Below are positions 41,783-50,882 of a DNA stretch of 64,000 nt, piece after piece (position 1 is the stretch's first letter; every line of letters begins with the position of its first letter). The DNA comes from MW101C3 sp943367595. GTDB lineage: Bacteria > Cyanobacteriota > Cyanobacteriia > PCC-6307 > Cyanobiaceae. Location of the stretch: positions 1 to 64,000 of the forward strand of contig CALRJS020000016.1 in the NCBI GenBank assembly GCA_943367595.1, in the 5' to 3' direction. Below the pieces are notes generated by a model that saw only the letters and a list, made by a program, of their open reading frames with translations, had not been told where the DNA came from and ran no database searches. Both the position numbers and the translations under genes were made by a program.

Positions 41783-43894
41783 ATGAAGATCCGCCCATTC
41801 CTGGCGGCGATCCTGGCCGTGGCCGTCACGCTGCTGCTGATCGGAGCGGCGGGCTGGGTGGTGCTCTGGCGCAGCAGTCCGCTCGCCCTGCAGCACCAGC
41901 CCCTCACCCTGCCGCTGGCGGCTCGCTTCATCCCCCGGCAGGCCTCGCTGAGCCTGCATCTGCTGGTCCCGCCCGACCAGCTCGGGGCGTACGCCCGGGC
42001 CGTGGCGCCCCCCCGCCAACGCCGCCGCGCCGCCGCCGCCCTTGAGCAGCTGCGGGATGGGGCCTTCGCTGCCGCCGGCCTCGACTACGCCGAGGATCTG
42101 GCCGGCTGGGTGGGGGAGGAGTCCAGTTTCGCGCTGCTCACCCCGCCGGGTGCGGCGCAGCCGGTGGGCTGGTTGCTGGCCCTGCGCAGCCGTGAGTCGG
42201 AAGGGGCTCGGCGCTTTCTGCAGCGTTTCTGGCAGACCCGCAGCCTGGCGGGCAACGAGCTCCAGGTGAGCACCTACCGGGGCATGGGGCTGATCAGCGG
42301 CCGGGGCGCTCTGCTGGGCCAGAACGCCCTGCCCCTGGCCACCGCCTTGATCGACGACCGGCTAGTGCTGATCGCCTCGGGTCGGGGGGTGCTGGAGCAG
42401 GCGCTCGATGTCTCCCAGATCGATGAACTCAACCAGGCCGGCGACCCCCGGCTCGCCACCGCGGTGGCCGCTCTTGGCCAGGGCGTGGCCCTGGTGGCGG
42501 CCCGCCCCGACAGCCTCACCCCCTGGCTGGGTGCCTCGCCCGTCGTTGCGGCAGATCAGGAGGTGCTCGGCCTGGTGGCCGCCCTGGCGCCCCGGGGCCG
42601 CACCCTCGACCTCAACGCCCGCCTTGAGCTGCGCCACGCCCCCGCGGCACTGACGCTGACGCCCACGCCGGATCTGCTGGCGGGCCTGCAGGGCCCCTCG
42701 GACAGCCTGGCGCTGATCCAGAACCCCGCCCTGCTCTCGGCTACGGCCGCTCCAGGAGCCGCTGCTCCCGCGGCAGCCAGCGCCGCGCGCCCGGTCGGCA
42801 TCGCCAAGGCCGCCATCCACTTGGCGAGCGCCTCCCCGGTGGCCGCCAGCGCCGCTGCTGAGGCCCTGGCGCTCCCCGGCACTCAGCCACTCCCTGAGAC
42901 CACCGCCGCCAGCACCACGTTCTCCAGTGCTGAGTCCCCCAGCACGGTGTTCTCAAGCAGTGAGTCCTCCAGCACGGCGTCCGTGGGCACGAAGCCCTTC
43001 GCCACTGAGCCCGCCGACGCCGATGGGAACGCCACGGCCGGCGCCGCTGCCGCTGGTGACGAGGACACCCTCAGCACAACCCCCAGCCCCGAAGCCAGCA
43101 CGTCCGCCAGCCCCGATCTCACCACCTCCTCCACCCGCGTTCCCACCGCTGCCGCGCGAACCGAAGCCCCCGCTCTCGCAGGAACCGAAGCCTCCGCTCT
43201 CGCAGGAGCCGAAGCGTCTGTTGCCGCCAGCCCTGAAGCCACCACCACCGTCCCTGTCGAGGGTCCGGATGTCTGGTCGGAGCTGGTGGCACCTGCCCTC
43301 GCCCGCGCCCTCGCCACCCTGCCGGGGGTGTTGCCCCCGCTGGTGGTTGCCCAGGATCGCGGCCCCCTGCTGTGGAGCCAAGGCGCCCGCGGTTGGCTGC
43401 TGGCCACGGCCCCCGACAGCCCCGCCATCGCCTCGATCAGTGACGTGCTGGCCCGTGAGGGACTGATCGCCGCCCCGCTCAGCCGCAACGGCAAGACCCT
43501 GCAGCTCTGGACCCGGCTGACCGCGAGCAATTCCCGCAGCCACCCCGACCGACTGGACGCCGCCATCGCCGGCGCCCGCCTCGACCAGCGCGGCGTGGCC
43601 TGGTGGAGCGAGGGCATCACCGCCCTCACCGGTCTGCTGGAGGGAGCCGCACCACCCAGCGAGCGGTTGGCCCAGCTGCAGGGCCTGGATGACCAAGCCG
43701 CGCCGCTGCAGTGGGCCATGGCTGCACCACCGGCCCGGGCGTTGCTGGCCCGCTGGGATCCCTGGCGGCTGCTGAACGGCCTGGCCGGCGAGCCGCTCGC
43801 TCCCACCGTGCAGGGCCTGGCCGTGAGCCTGGAGGGCGATCCAGCAGCTGCAGCCCCGGCACTGCGGCTGCATGGGCGCCTGGAGCTGGGCTGA
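41783..43894 (+). CDS. DUF3352 domain protein
   Basis: A 703-residue protein with an N-terminal membrane helix (FLAAILAVAVTLLLIGAAGW) and an extracytoplasmic DUF3352 region: LAARFIPRQASLSLHL, YAEDLAGWVGEESSFAL, VGWLLALRSRE, and again after residue 490. Residues about 320-490 form a low-complexity Ala/Ser/Thr/Pro linker with short repeats, which makes this protein longer than usual. DUF3352 is a cyanobacterial family of unknown role. Confidence 0.88.
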   Translation: MKIRPFLAAILAVAVTLLLIGAAGWVVLWRSSPLALQHQPLTLPLAARFIPRQASLSLHLLVPPDQLGAYARAVAPPRQRRRAAAALEQLRDGAFAAAGLDYAEDLAGWVGEESSFALLTPPGAAQPVGWLLALRSRESEGARRFLQRFWQTRSLAGNELQVSTYRGMGLISGRGALLGQNALPLATALIDDRLVLIASGRGVLEQALDVSQIDELNQAGDPRLATAVAALGQGVALVAARPDSLTPWLGASPVVAADQEVLGLVAALAPRGRTLDLNARLELRHAPAALTLTPTPDLLAGLQGPSDSLALIQNPALLSATAAPGAAAPAAASAARPVGIAKAAIHLASASPVAASAAAEALALPGTQPLPETTAASTTFSSAESPSTVFSSSESSSTASVGTKPFATEPADADGNATAGAAAAGDEDTLSTTPSPEASTSASPDLTTSSTRVPTAAARTEAPALAGTEASALAGAEASVAASPEATTTVPVEGPDVWSELVAPALARALATLPGVLPPLVVAQDRGPLLWSQGARGWLLATAPDSPAIASISDVLAREGLIAAPLSRNGKTLQLWTRLTASNSRSHPDRLDAAIAGARLDQRGVAWWSEGITALTGLLEGAAPPSERLAQLQGLDDQAAPLQWAMAAPPARALLARWDPWRLLNGLAGEPLAPTVQGLAVSLEGDPAAAAPALRLHGRLELG
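43163..43210 (+). repeat. Two 24-bp tandem units inside the DUF3352 gene
   Basis: GAAGCCCCCGCTCTCGCAGG and GAAGCCTCCGCTCTCGCAGG begin consecutive 24-base units, each encoding eight residues of the Ala-rich linker (EAPALAGT, EASALAGA). A partial third copy follows. Copy number may vary between strains. Confidence 0.75.
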
Positions 43895-43898
43895 GGCC

Positions 43899-44480
43899 AT
43901 GGCCGCTGCCGAACTGCTGCTGCTGCGCCATGGGGTCGCGCTCGATCGCCAGCTGGCGGCCGATCGTGGCCTGGCCGACGAGGCCCGGGAGCTCACCGCC
44001 GCCGGCCGCCGCCGCACCGCCGCCGTGGTGCACCGCCTCGTGACGCTTGGACTGGCCGCGGATCCGCTGCTCACCAGCCCATTGCTGCGTGCGCACCAGA
44101 CAGCGGAACTGGCCCGGGAAGGCGGACTGGCCCCCCACCGCTTCGAGGTCTGCGCGGAGCTGGCCCCGGGCGGTGATCCGGCGCCGCTGCTGGAGCGCTG
44201 GTTCACCGCCGGGGACGATGGTGCCGAACGGCCCAGCCCCTGGCGGCGCCTGGCGCTGGTGGGGCATGAACCCGATCTCAGCCAGCTGGCCTGCCGGCTC
44301 TGCGGCGCCCCTCCCGGCGCCCTGCGCCTGCGCAAGGCCGGTGTGGTGCTCCTGGCGCTGCCCTGGCAGGCTCCGGTGCCTTCCGGTGGTTCCGGGGAGG
44401 CGCGCGGCTGGGAGGCTGCCCTGGGCCGCACGCGGCTCACCCTGCTGCTCTCCCCCCGCGCCCTGCTGGGGGAGGGCTGA
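43899..44480 (+). CDS. sixA: Phosphohistidine phosphatase SixA family
   Basis: A 193-residue histidine-phosphatase superfamily protein. The phosphohistidine motif LLLRHGVAL is at the N-terminus, TSPLLRAHQTAEL carries the second conserved segment, and LALVGHEPDLSQLA holds the second catalytic His. SixA removes phosphate from histidine in signalling proteins; other substrates are possible. The ATG at 43899 lies two bases after the DUF3352 stop. Confidence 0.85.
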   Translation: MAAAELLLLRHGVALDRQLAADRGLADEARELTAAGRRRTAAVVHRLVTLGLAADPLLTSPLLRAHQTAELAREGGLAPHRFEVCAELAPGGDPAPLLERWFTAGDDGAERPSPWRRLALVGHEPDLSQLACRLCGAPPGALRLRKAGVVLLALPWQAPVPSGGSGEARGWEAALGRTRLTLLLSPRALLGEG

Positions 44481-44584
44481 AGCGCGGCTTCCGCTGAAAC
44501 GGGTCCCGGGGAGGCGGTCGGCGGTGTTACGGCGCGGCTGTCAGGAATGGATCTAGGTTTCGATCAACAGCGTGGAAGCACGGC

Positions 44585-45832
44585 ATGGCAACGGATGGGG
44601 CGCCGGCAGTCACGGATTTCTCAGCGGCCACAGAGCCTGCCGCAACTCCGGCGGCCGGCGAATCCGCCGCGGCCCAGCCGGCCATGCCGGCGTTCCGCCC
44701 CGGCCTGGAGGGGGTGCCGGCCACCCAGTCCGCCATCTGCGACATCGACGGCCGCAACGGCGTGCTCACCTACCGGGGCTATCCGGTGGAACAGCTCGCC
44801 AATCACAGCAGCTTCCTGGAAACCGCCTACCTACTGATCTGGGGCGAGCTGCCCACGGGCGAGCAGCTGCGGCGCTTCGAGTACGAGGTGCAGATGCACC
44901 GGCGGGTGAGCTTCCGCATCCGCGACATGATGAAGTGCTTCCCGGCCGACGGGCACCCCATGGACGCGCTGCAGTCGAGCGCAGCTTCACTGGGCCTGTT
45001 CTATTCGCGCCGCGCTCTCGACGACCCGCAGTACATCGAGGGGGCGGTGGTGCGGTTGATCGCCAAGATCCCCACGATGGTGGCGGCCTTCCAGCTGATC
45101 CGCAAAGGCCAGGACCCGATCCAGCCCCGCGACGACCTGTCGTACTCGGCCAATTTCCTTTACATGATCACCGAGCGGGTGCCCGACCCGATGGCGGCCC
45201 GCATCTTCGATGCCTGCCTGATCCTGCACGCCGAACACTCGCTCAACGCCAGCACCTTCAGTGCGCGCGTCACCGCCAGCACCCTGACGGATCCCTACGC
45301 GGTGGTGGCCTCGGCGGTGGGCACCCTGGCCGGCCCGCTGCATGGCGGCGCCAACGAAGACGTGCTCACCATGCTCGACCAGATCGGCAGCGAAGACAGG
45401 GTGGAGGCCTACCTGGAGCGGGCGGTGGCTGAGAAACAGAAGATCATGGGCTTCGGTCACCGCGAGTACCGCGTCAAGGATCCCCGTGCCGTGATCCTGC
45501 AGGAGCTGGCCGAGGAGCTGTTCGATCGCTTCGGCCACGACCACATGTACGACGTGGCCCGACGGCTCGAGAAGGCCGCCGAAAGCCGCCTCGGCGCCAA
45601 GGGGATCTATCCGAATGTGGATTTCTATTCCGGGCTCGTGTATCGCAAGCTCGGCATCCCCCGCGACCTCTTCACGCCGATCTTCGCGATCGCGCGGGTG
45701 GCCGGTTGGCTCGCCCACTGGAAAGAGCAGCTCGGTGCCAACCGGATTTACCGGCCCACGCAGATCTACACGGGGGCGTCCGGAAAGACCTGGTTGCCCA
45801 TCGACACCCGATCCAGCGGTGCGGGCGCTTAA
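44585..45832 (+). CDS. gltA: Citrate synthase
   Basis: Condenses acetyl-CoA and oxaloacetate. The catalytic His regions are LAGPLHGGANEDVL and MGFGHREYRVKDPRA; the Asp appears in YPNVDFYSGLVY. The first 40 residues are an Ala-rich extension before FRPGLEGVPATQSAICDIDG. Length is 415 residues, including that extension. It lies 45 bases upstream of ndhA. Confidence 0.95.
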   Translation: MATDGAPAVTDFSAATEPAATPAAGESAAAQPAMPAFRPGLEGVPATQSAICDIDGRNGVLTYRGYPVEQLANHSSFLETAYLLIWGELPTGEQLRRFEYEVQMHRRVSFRIRDMMKCFPADGHPMDALQSSAASLGLFYSRRALDDPQYIEGAVVRLIAKIPTMVAAFQLIRKGQDPIQPRDDLSYSANFLYMITERVPDPMAARIFDACLILHAEHSLNASTFSARVTASTLTDPYAVVASAVGTLAGPLHGGANEDVLTMLDQIGSEDRVEAYLERAVAEKQKIMGFGHREYRVKDPRAVILQELAEELFDRFGHDHMYDVARRLEKAAESRLGAKGIYPNVDFYSGLVYRKLGIPRDLFTPIFAIARVAGWLAHWKEQLGANRIYRPTQIYTGASGKTWLPIDTRSSGAGA

Positions 45833-45877
45833 CTTGCCCTCGTCGGTTCGGTTTCGAGTTCGGACGCCGTGGAGATC

Positions 45878-47044
45878 ATGACCACAGCCGCGACCCTGTC
45901 GCTTCCCCCGGTCCTCGAGGCGGCGGTGCCCCCCGGCATCGACCTGCAGAGCGGCTTCACCACCATCCTGGAGGGCTTCGGCCTCAGCCCTGCCGCCGCC
46001 CACCTCATCTGGCTGCCCCTGCCGATGCTGCTGGTGCTGGTGGCTGCGGTGGTGGGCGTGCTGGTGAACGTGTGGCTGGAGCGCAAGATCTCCGCCGCCG
46101 TCCAGCAGCGCATCGGCCCGGAGTATGCCGGCGCCCTCGGCGTGCTGCAGCCCCTGGCCGATGGCCTCAAGCTGCTCTTCAAGGAAGACGTGATCCCCAA
46201 GCGGGCCGATGGCCTGCTGTTCACGCTCGGCCCCGTGCTGGTGCTGATCCCCGTGATCCTTTCCTGGCTGGTGGTTCCCTTCGGCCAGCACCTGGTGATC
46301 AGCGATGTGGGGGTGGGCATCTTTCTGTGGATCGCCCTCAGCAGCATCCAGCCGATCGGCCTGCTGATGAGCGGCTACTCCAGCAACAACAAGTATTCGC
46401 TGCTGGGCGGTCTGCGGGCGGCGGCCCAGTCGATCAGCTATGAGATCCCGCTCGCCCTGGCCGTGCTGGCCGTCGTGATGATGAGCAACTCGCTCAGCAC
46501 CGTCGACATCGTCAACCAGCAGAGTGGCGCCGGCATCCTCAGCTGGAACATCTGGCGCCAGCCGGTGGGCTTCCTGATCTTCTGGATCTGTGCCCTGGCC
46601 GAATGTGAGCGCCTCCCCTTCGACCTGCCAGAGGCCGAGGAAGAGCTGGTGGCCGGCTACCAAACCGAGTACGCCGGCATGAAGTTCGCCCTCTTCTACC
46701 TGGGCAGCTACATCAACCTGGTGCTCTCTGCCCTGCTGGTGGCGGTGCTCTATCTGGGCGGCTGGGGTTTCCCCCTGCCGGTCGAATGGCTGGCCGGCGC
46801 CCTTGGTCAGTCGGTGGACGCTCCGCTGGTGCAGGTCATCACCGGGTCGGTCGGCATCGTGATGACCGTGCTGAAGGCCTACCTGCTGGTGTTCATCGCG
46901 ATCCTGCTGCGCTGGACCCTGCCGCGGGTGCGCATCGACCAGCTGCTCGATCTGGGCTGGAAGTTCCTGCTGCCGATCGCCCTGGTGAACCTGCTCGTCA
47001 CCGCCGGGCTCAAACTGGCCTTTCCTGCCTTTTTCGGCGGTTGA
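45878..47044 (+). CDS. ndhA: NAD(P)H-quinone oxidoreductase subunit 1
   Basis: Membrane subunit of thylakoid NDH-1 (ND1 homologue) forming part of the quinone chamber. The conserved VWLERKISAAVQQRIGPEYAG, ECERLPFDLPEAEEELVAGY and QTEYAGMKFALFYLG segments are present (each shown in part). About eight membrane helices. I chose ATG 45878; GTG 45869 is also in frame. It heads ndhA-I-G-E. Confidence 0.97.
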   Translation: MTTAATLSLPPVLEAAVPPGIDLQSGFTTILEGFGLSPAAAHLIWLPLPMLLVLVAAVVGVLVNVWLERKISAAVQQRIGPEYAGALGVLQPLADGLKLLFKEDVIPKRADGLLFTLGPVLVLIPVILSWLVVPFGQHLVISDVGVGIFLWIALSSIQPIGLLMSGYSSNNKYSLLGGLRAAAQSISYEIPLALAVLAVVMMSNSLSTVDIVNQQSGAGILSWNIWRQPVGFLIFWICALAECERLPFDLPEAEEELVAGYQTEYAGMKFALFYLGSYINLVLSALLVAVLYLGGWGFPLPVEWLAGALGQSVDAPLVQVITGSVGIVMTVLKAYLLVFIAILLRWTLPRVRIDQLLDLGWKFLLPIALVNLLVTAGLKLAFPAFFGG

Positions 47045-47158
47045 GCCTGGGGCCGGCCATCATGACCCCACCGGGCCCCAGGTCCTGATCCAGGCCCGCT
47101 GAACCCGCCGGGCCCACCGCTCCCTCCTCCGTCCCTCCCCTCGAATTCCGCCACGACC

Positions 47159-47770
47159 ATGTTCGGTTTTCTCCAAAAGGTCGGCGACTACGCCAAGGAC
47201 GCCGTCGGTGCCGCCAGCGCCATCACCCAGGGGCTTTCGGTCACCTTCGATCACCTGCGCCGCCGGCCGATCACGGTGCAGTACCCCTACGAAAAGCTGA
47301 TCCCTTCGGAGCGCTACCGCGGCCGCATCCACTTCGAGTTCGACAAGTGCATCGCCTGCGAGGTGTGCGTGCGGGTCTGTCCGATCAATCTGCCGGTGGT
47401 GGATTGGGCGATGAACAAACAGACGAAGAAGAAGGAGCTGCGCAACTACTCGATCGATTTCGGGGTGTGCATCTTCTGTGGCAACTGCGTGGAATACTGC
47501 CCCACCAATTGCCTCTCCATGACCGAGGAGTACGAACTGGCGGCGTTTGATCGCCACAGCCTCAACTTCGACAATGTCGCCCTCGGTCGCCTGCCCACCA
47601 GCGTCACCAGCGACCCTGCCGTGGTGGCTCTGCGCGAGCTGGCCTATCTGCCCGCCGGCGAGCTCGATCCCCACACGGTGGATCCCGCCAGCCCCCGAGC
47701 CGGCAAACTGCCTGAACAGGTGCTGGCCGCGTCCAGCTCCACCACCACCGCCAGCGAGGAAGGGGTCTGA
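47159..47770 (+). CDS. ndhI: NAD(P)H-quinone oxidoreductase subunit I
   Basis: Peripheral-arm ferredoxin-like subunit with two 4Fe-4S clusters: CIACEVCVRVCPI and CIFCGNCVEYCPT. It passes electrons toward the quinone site. The C-terminal 60 residues are an Ala/Ser-rich extension. The stop overlaps the ndhG start by one base (TGATG). Confidence 0.97.
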   Translation: MFGFLQKVGDYAKDAVGAASAITQGLSVTFDHLRRRPITVQYPYEKLIPSERYRGRIHFEFDKCIACEVCVRVCPINLPVVDWAMNKQTKKKELRNYSIDFGVCIFCGNCVEYCPTNCLSMTEEYELAAFDRHSLNFDNVALGRLPTSVTSDPAVVALRELAYLPAGELDPHTVDPASPRAGKLPEQVLAASSSTTTASEEGV

Positions 47771-48399
47771 TGACGATCGCCTCCACCACCCAGCTGATCT
47801 GCTTCGTGGCGCTCTCCATCACCTTGGTGCTGGGAGCCCTCGGCGTCGTGCTGCTGCCGAACATCGTCTATTCCGCCTTCCTGCTCTGCGGTGTCTTTCT
47901 CTCCGTGGCGGGCCTCTACCTGCTGCTGAACGCCAGCTTCGTGGCCGCCGCCCAGGTGCTCGTTTACGTGGGCGCAGTGAACGTGCTGATCCTGTTCGCG
48001 ATCATGCTCGTGAACAAGAAGGAAGACCTCTCCGAGATCCCCCGGCTTGCCCTGCGGCGCCTGCTCTCCGGTGGCGTCTGCCTCGGTCTCTTCCTGCTGC
48101 TGCTGCGGGTCGATCTCACCACCCCCTGGGCCGTTCCAGGCCCGGCCTCCCTCGGTGAAGGCGCCACGATCCGCATCGGCGAGCATCTCTTCAGCGACTA
48201 CCTGCTGCCCTTCGAGCTGGCTTCGGTGCTGCTGCTGATGTCGATGATCGGCGCCATCGTGCTGGCCCGCCGCGATGTGTTCGGCACCGACCTCACCACC
48301 GGCGAAGACGTCGATCAGGGCCTGATCGAGAAGGTTCGCCCGCCCCTGCTCCTCGATCCCCCCACCCCCTCCACCTCCGCCCTGCAGGAGACCCTCTGA
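47770..48399 (+). CDS. ndhG: NAD(P)H-quinone oxidoreductase subunit 6
   Basis: Membrane subunit of NDH-1 (ND6 homologue), 209 residues, with five helices. YVGAVNVLILFAIMLVNKKED is the family hallmark, given here in shortened form as YVGAVNVLILFAIML. The C-terminal tail is Pro/Thr-rich. It overlaps ndhI and ndhE by one base each. Confidence 0.96.
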   Translation: MTIASTTQLICFVALSITLVLGALGVVLLPNIVYSAFLLCGVFLSVAGLYLLLNASFVAAAQVLVYVGAVNVLILFAIMLVNKKEDLSEIPRLALRRLLSGGVCLGLFLLLLRVDLTTPWAVPGPASLGEGATIRIGEHLFSDYLLPFELASVLLLMSMIGAIVLARRDVFGTDLTTGEDVDQGLIEKVRPPLLLDPPTPSTSALQETL

Positions 48400-48728
48400 T
48401 GCCGATCGAAACGCCCATCGACGTGCCGCTCCAGGCCTACCTGGTGCTGGCGGCCGTTCTCTTCTGCACAGGGGTGTGGGGCCTGATCAACAGCCGCAAC
48501 GCCGTGCGCGTGCTGATGAGCATCGAGCTGATGCTCAATGCGGTCAACATCAACCTGATGGCTTTCTCCAGCTACATCGATGGCCAGGAGATCCGCGGCC
48601 AGGTGTTTGCCATCTTCGTGATCACCGTGGCGGCCGCAGAGGCGGCGGTGGGGCTGGCCATCCTGCTCTCCCTCTACCGCAACCGCGAAACCGTCGACAT
48701 GGAGCGCTTCAACCTGCTGCGCTGGTAG
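48399..48728 (+). CDS. ndhE: NAD(P)H-quinone oxidoreductase subunit 4L
   Basis: Small membrane subunit of NDH-1 (ND4L homologue), 109 residues with three helices. RVLMSIELMLNAVNINLM and the conserved Glu in AAEAAVGLAILL are typical of the antiporter-like proton path. nadK follows after 15 bases. Confidence 0.97.
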   Translation: MPIETPIDVPLQAYLVLAAVLFCTGVWGLINSRNAVRVLMSIELMLNAVNINLMAFSSYIDGQEIRGQVFAIFVITVAAAEAAVGLAILLSLYRNRETVDMERFNLLRW

Positions 48729-48743
48729 CGGCAGCGTTCCGTC

Positions 48744-49670
48744 ATGCAGCTCCAGCGGGTCTGGCTTATTGTCCGTGCCCACAGCCAGGCCGCCCAGCGC
48801 AAGGCAAAAATCTGCGCGGAGGATCTGCGCAGTCAGGGTGTGCATGTGGCGGTGGCCACCAGTGGTCTGGCCTCCAACCCCTTTCCGGGGCTATTGGCCA
48901 GCGAACCGCTCCTGCCCGATCTCACCGTGGTGCTCGGCGGCGACGGCACGGTGCTGGGGGCAGCCCGCCATCTGGCGCCCCTGCAGGTGCCGATCCTGAG
49001 CTTCAACATCGGCGGCCACCTCGGCTTCCTCACCCACGAGCGCAAGCGGCTCGTGCTCAGTTCCGGCTCCAGCGAGGACAACCTCTGGCAGCGGCTGCGC
49101 GATGACCGCTTCGCCCTGGAGCGCCGCATGATGCTGGAGGGCCGGGTGGTGCGCAGCGACGGCAGCGTGGATGGCGAGCCGATTCACCGCGCTCTCAACG
49201 ACTTCTACTTCCGGCCCAGCCTCGATGAGGTGTCGCCCACCTGCGTGCTGGAGCTGGAGATCGACGGCGAAGTGGTGGACCAGTTCCGCGGGGACGGCCT
49301 GATCATCGCCACCCCCACCGGCTCCACCGGCTACTCGATGGCGGCGGGTGGCCCGATCCTCCATCCCGGCATCGACGCGATCGTGGTGAACCCGATCTGT
49401 CCGATGAGCCTCTCCAGCCGGCCGATCGTGGTGCCGCCCCGGGCGATGCTGGCGGTGTGGCCGCTGGGGGAAACCAGCCGCCGCGTCAAGCTCTGGAAAG
49501 ACGGCGCCCATGCCACCGTGCTGGAACCCGGCGACCGCTGCGTGGTGCAGCGCTCCAGCCACGACGCCCTGATGGTGGTGCTCGACCAGAGCCCCTCCTA
49601 CTACCGCACCCTCAGCCACAAGCTGCACTGGGCCGGCGACCTCACCGCTGCGGAGCCCTCGCCGAACTAG
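48744..49670 (+). CDS. nadK: NAD kinase
   Basis: Phosphorylates NAD to NADP. Motifs are VVLGGDGTVLGAARHL (GGDG), FNIGGHLGFLTHE and IIATPTGSTGYSMAAGGP. Length is 308 residues. Placement directly after ndhE suggests cotranscription with the NDH-1 genes; I recall this order from other cyanobacteria. Confidence 0.95.
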   Translation: MQLQRVWLIVRAHSQAAQRKAKICAEDLRSQGVHVAVATSGLASNPFPGLLASEPLLPDLTVVLGGDGTVLGAARHLAPLQVPILSFNIGGHLGFLTHERKRLVLSSGSSEDNLWQRLRDDRFALERRMMLEGRVVRSDGSVDGEPIHRALNDFYFRPSLDEVSPTCVLELEIDGEVVDQFRGDGLIIATPTGSTGYSMAAGGPILHPGIDAIVVNPICPMSLSSRPIVVPPRAMLAVWPLGETSRRVKLWKDGAHATVLEPGDRCVVQRSSHDALMVVLDQSPSYYRTLSHKLHWAGDLTAAEPSPN

Positions 49671-49770
49671 GCCGTCGCCCAATCTGGTGGCGGCCCAACC
49701 AGGCCGTCGCTGATCGTTGAACGACGTGGCGGCCCAACCAGGCTGCCGTCCAACGAGAGGATCGCCCAAC
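49670..49770. repeat. Short repeats between nadK and the CYTH gene
   Basis: GTGGCGGCCCAACCAGGC occurs exactly at 49687-49704 and 49726-49743, and GGCCGTCGC precedes each copy. A third degenerate copy follows. No coding function is apparent in this roughly 150-base gap. Confidence 0.7.
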
Positions 49771-49817
49771 AGGTCTGTGGCGCTCCATGCTGGAGGGGTT
49801 GGCCCCGGAGCACGGCG

Positions 49818-50372
49818 TTGGCCCTGGAGATCGAGCGGCGCTTCCTGGTGCATGGCGACGGCTGGCGGCCGCAGGTGCGCTGGAGCCGCTCGCTGCGGCA
49901 GGGCTACCTCACACGCGACGCCGCTGGTGTCACCGTGCGGGTGCGCCTCGGGGAAGACACCGCCACCGACCAGGCCCGGCTCACGATCAAGGCGGCCGCC
50001 GCCGGCATCGCCCGCCACGAGTTCGAGTATCCGATTCCCGCCACTGATGGGGAGGCGCTGTTGAACCTGGCGGCCCATCGCCTCGGCAAGACCCGCTATG
50101 GCCTCGATCTGCCGGGCGGCGACTGGGTGCTGGATGTGTTCGAGCCCCCCAATGCGCCGCTGGTGCTGGCGGAAGTGGAGCTGGAGCGGGCCGATCAGCC
50201 CCTGGAGGTGCCGCCCTGGTGTGCCCTGGAGGTCACCGGCCGCCTGGAGCTCAGCAATGCCTCCCTGTCGATCACGCCGCTGTCGCAGTGGCCTGAGCGC
50301 GAGCGCCGGGCTGTGCTGGCGGCGATGGGCCTCAGAGCCCCGGCGACGGGGCCGGCAGATTGCAGCAGTTGA
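49818..50372 (+). CDS. CYTH domain protein
   Basis: A 184-residue single CYTH domain (triphosphate tunnel metalloenzyme type). The N-terminal ALEIERRFLV is the ExExK-like signature with Arg in the last position. Strands with alternating charged residues (ARLTIKAA, HEFEYPIP, LAEVELERAD) follow. Such proteins can hydrolyse inorganic triphosphate. The start is TTG 49818. The 3' end overlaps the PedR-like gene by 41 bases. Confidence 0.85.
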   Translation: MALEIERRFLVHGDGWRPQVRWSRSLRQGYLTRDAAGVTVRVRLGEDTATDQARLTIKAAAAGIARHEFEYPIPATDGEALLNLAAHRLGKTRYGLDLPGGDWVLDVFEPPNAPLVLAEVELERADQPLEVPPWCALEVTGRLELSNASLSITPLSQWPERERRAVLAAMGLRAPATGPADCSS

Positions 50373-50607
50373 AGCCGTCCCGGCAGATCTTGCCGTTGTC
50401 CATCGCCCAGTTCAGCAGTGCCACCCGGTTCTTCGCACCGGTTTTGGTGAAGATGTTGCTGACGTGATTGTCGACGGTGCGCTTGCTGATCATCAGCTGC
50501 TCGCCGATTTCCTGGTTGGTGAGACCGGTGGCCACCAGGCCGATGATCTCCAGCTCCCGTTCGGATAAGCCGGTTCGCGGCGCGCTGAGGTCGTCTCGAA
50601 CGGACAT
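50332..50607 (-). CDS. pedR: Small LuxR-type regulator, PedR-like
   Basis: A 91-residue regulator that is essentially one LuxR-type HTH (about 14-72): LSERELEIIGLVATGLTNQE and ISKRTVDNHVSNIFTKTGAK. There is no receiver domain. The tail CRDGFNCCNLP carries Cys75, Cys81 and Cys82. Cyanobacterial PedR is a thioredoxin-sensitive regulator of this size whose activity depends on a C-terminal Cys, so redox control is likely. The symbol is by resemblance. I chose ATG 50607 since upstream translation is repeat sequence. Confidence 0.7.
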   Translation of the reverse strand: MSVRDDLSAPRTGLSERELEIIGLVATGLTNQEIGEQLMISKRTVDNHVSNIFTKTGAKNRVALLNWAMDNGKICRDGFNCCNLPAPSPGL

Positions 50608-50639
50608 CAACGCACTCCGCCTGACTGGACGCATCCTAG

Positions 50640-50790
50640 ACAGCCCCTCCAACACCTCTTCACAGCCTCTCCAACACCACTTCGCTGACGCCGAAGTCCC
50701 CATTGGCGCAACCTCTCCGCTGACGCCCACCGCTTCACTGGCGCCGATCTCCCCACTGGCGCAGGCGCAACCTCTCCACTGGCGCCTTCC
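50640..50790. repeat. Degenerate repeats between the PedR-like gene and metF
   Basis: GCGCAACCTCTCC is followed by GCTGACGCC and, about 60 bases later, by ACTGGCGCC; other copies read CTTCACTGGCGCC and CCCCACTGGCGCA. Related CCTCCAACACC units lie at 50645-50680. The gap shows no gene. Confidence 0.6.
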
Positions 50791-50882
50791 CCCACGAACG
50801 CCCACCGCTACGCCTCAGGCTGCACCCGAGCCAGCCGGGCTGCTGCCGGCCTGGGGGGCCTGGGTGGTGCCGCCCTTCACGC

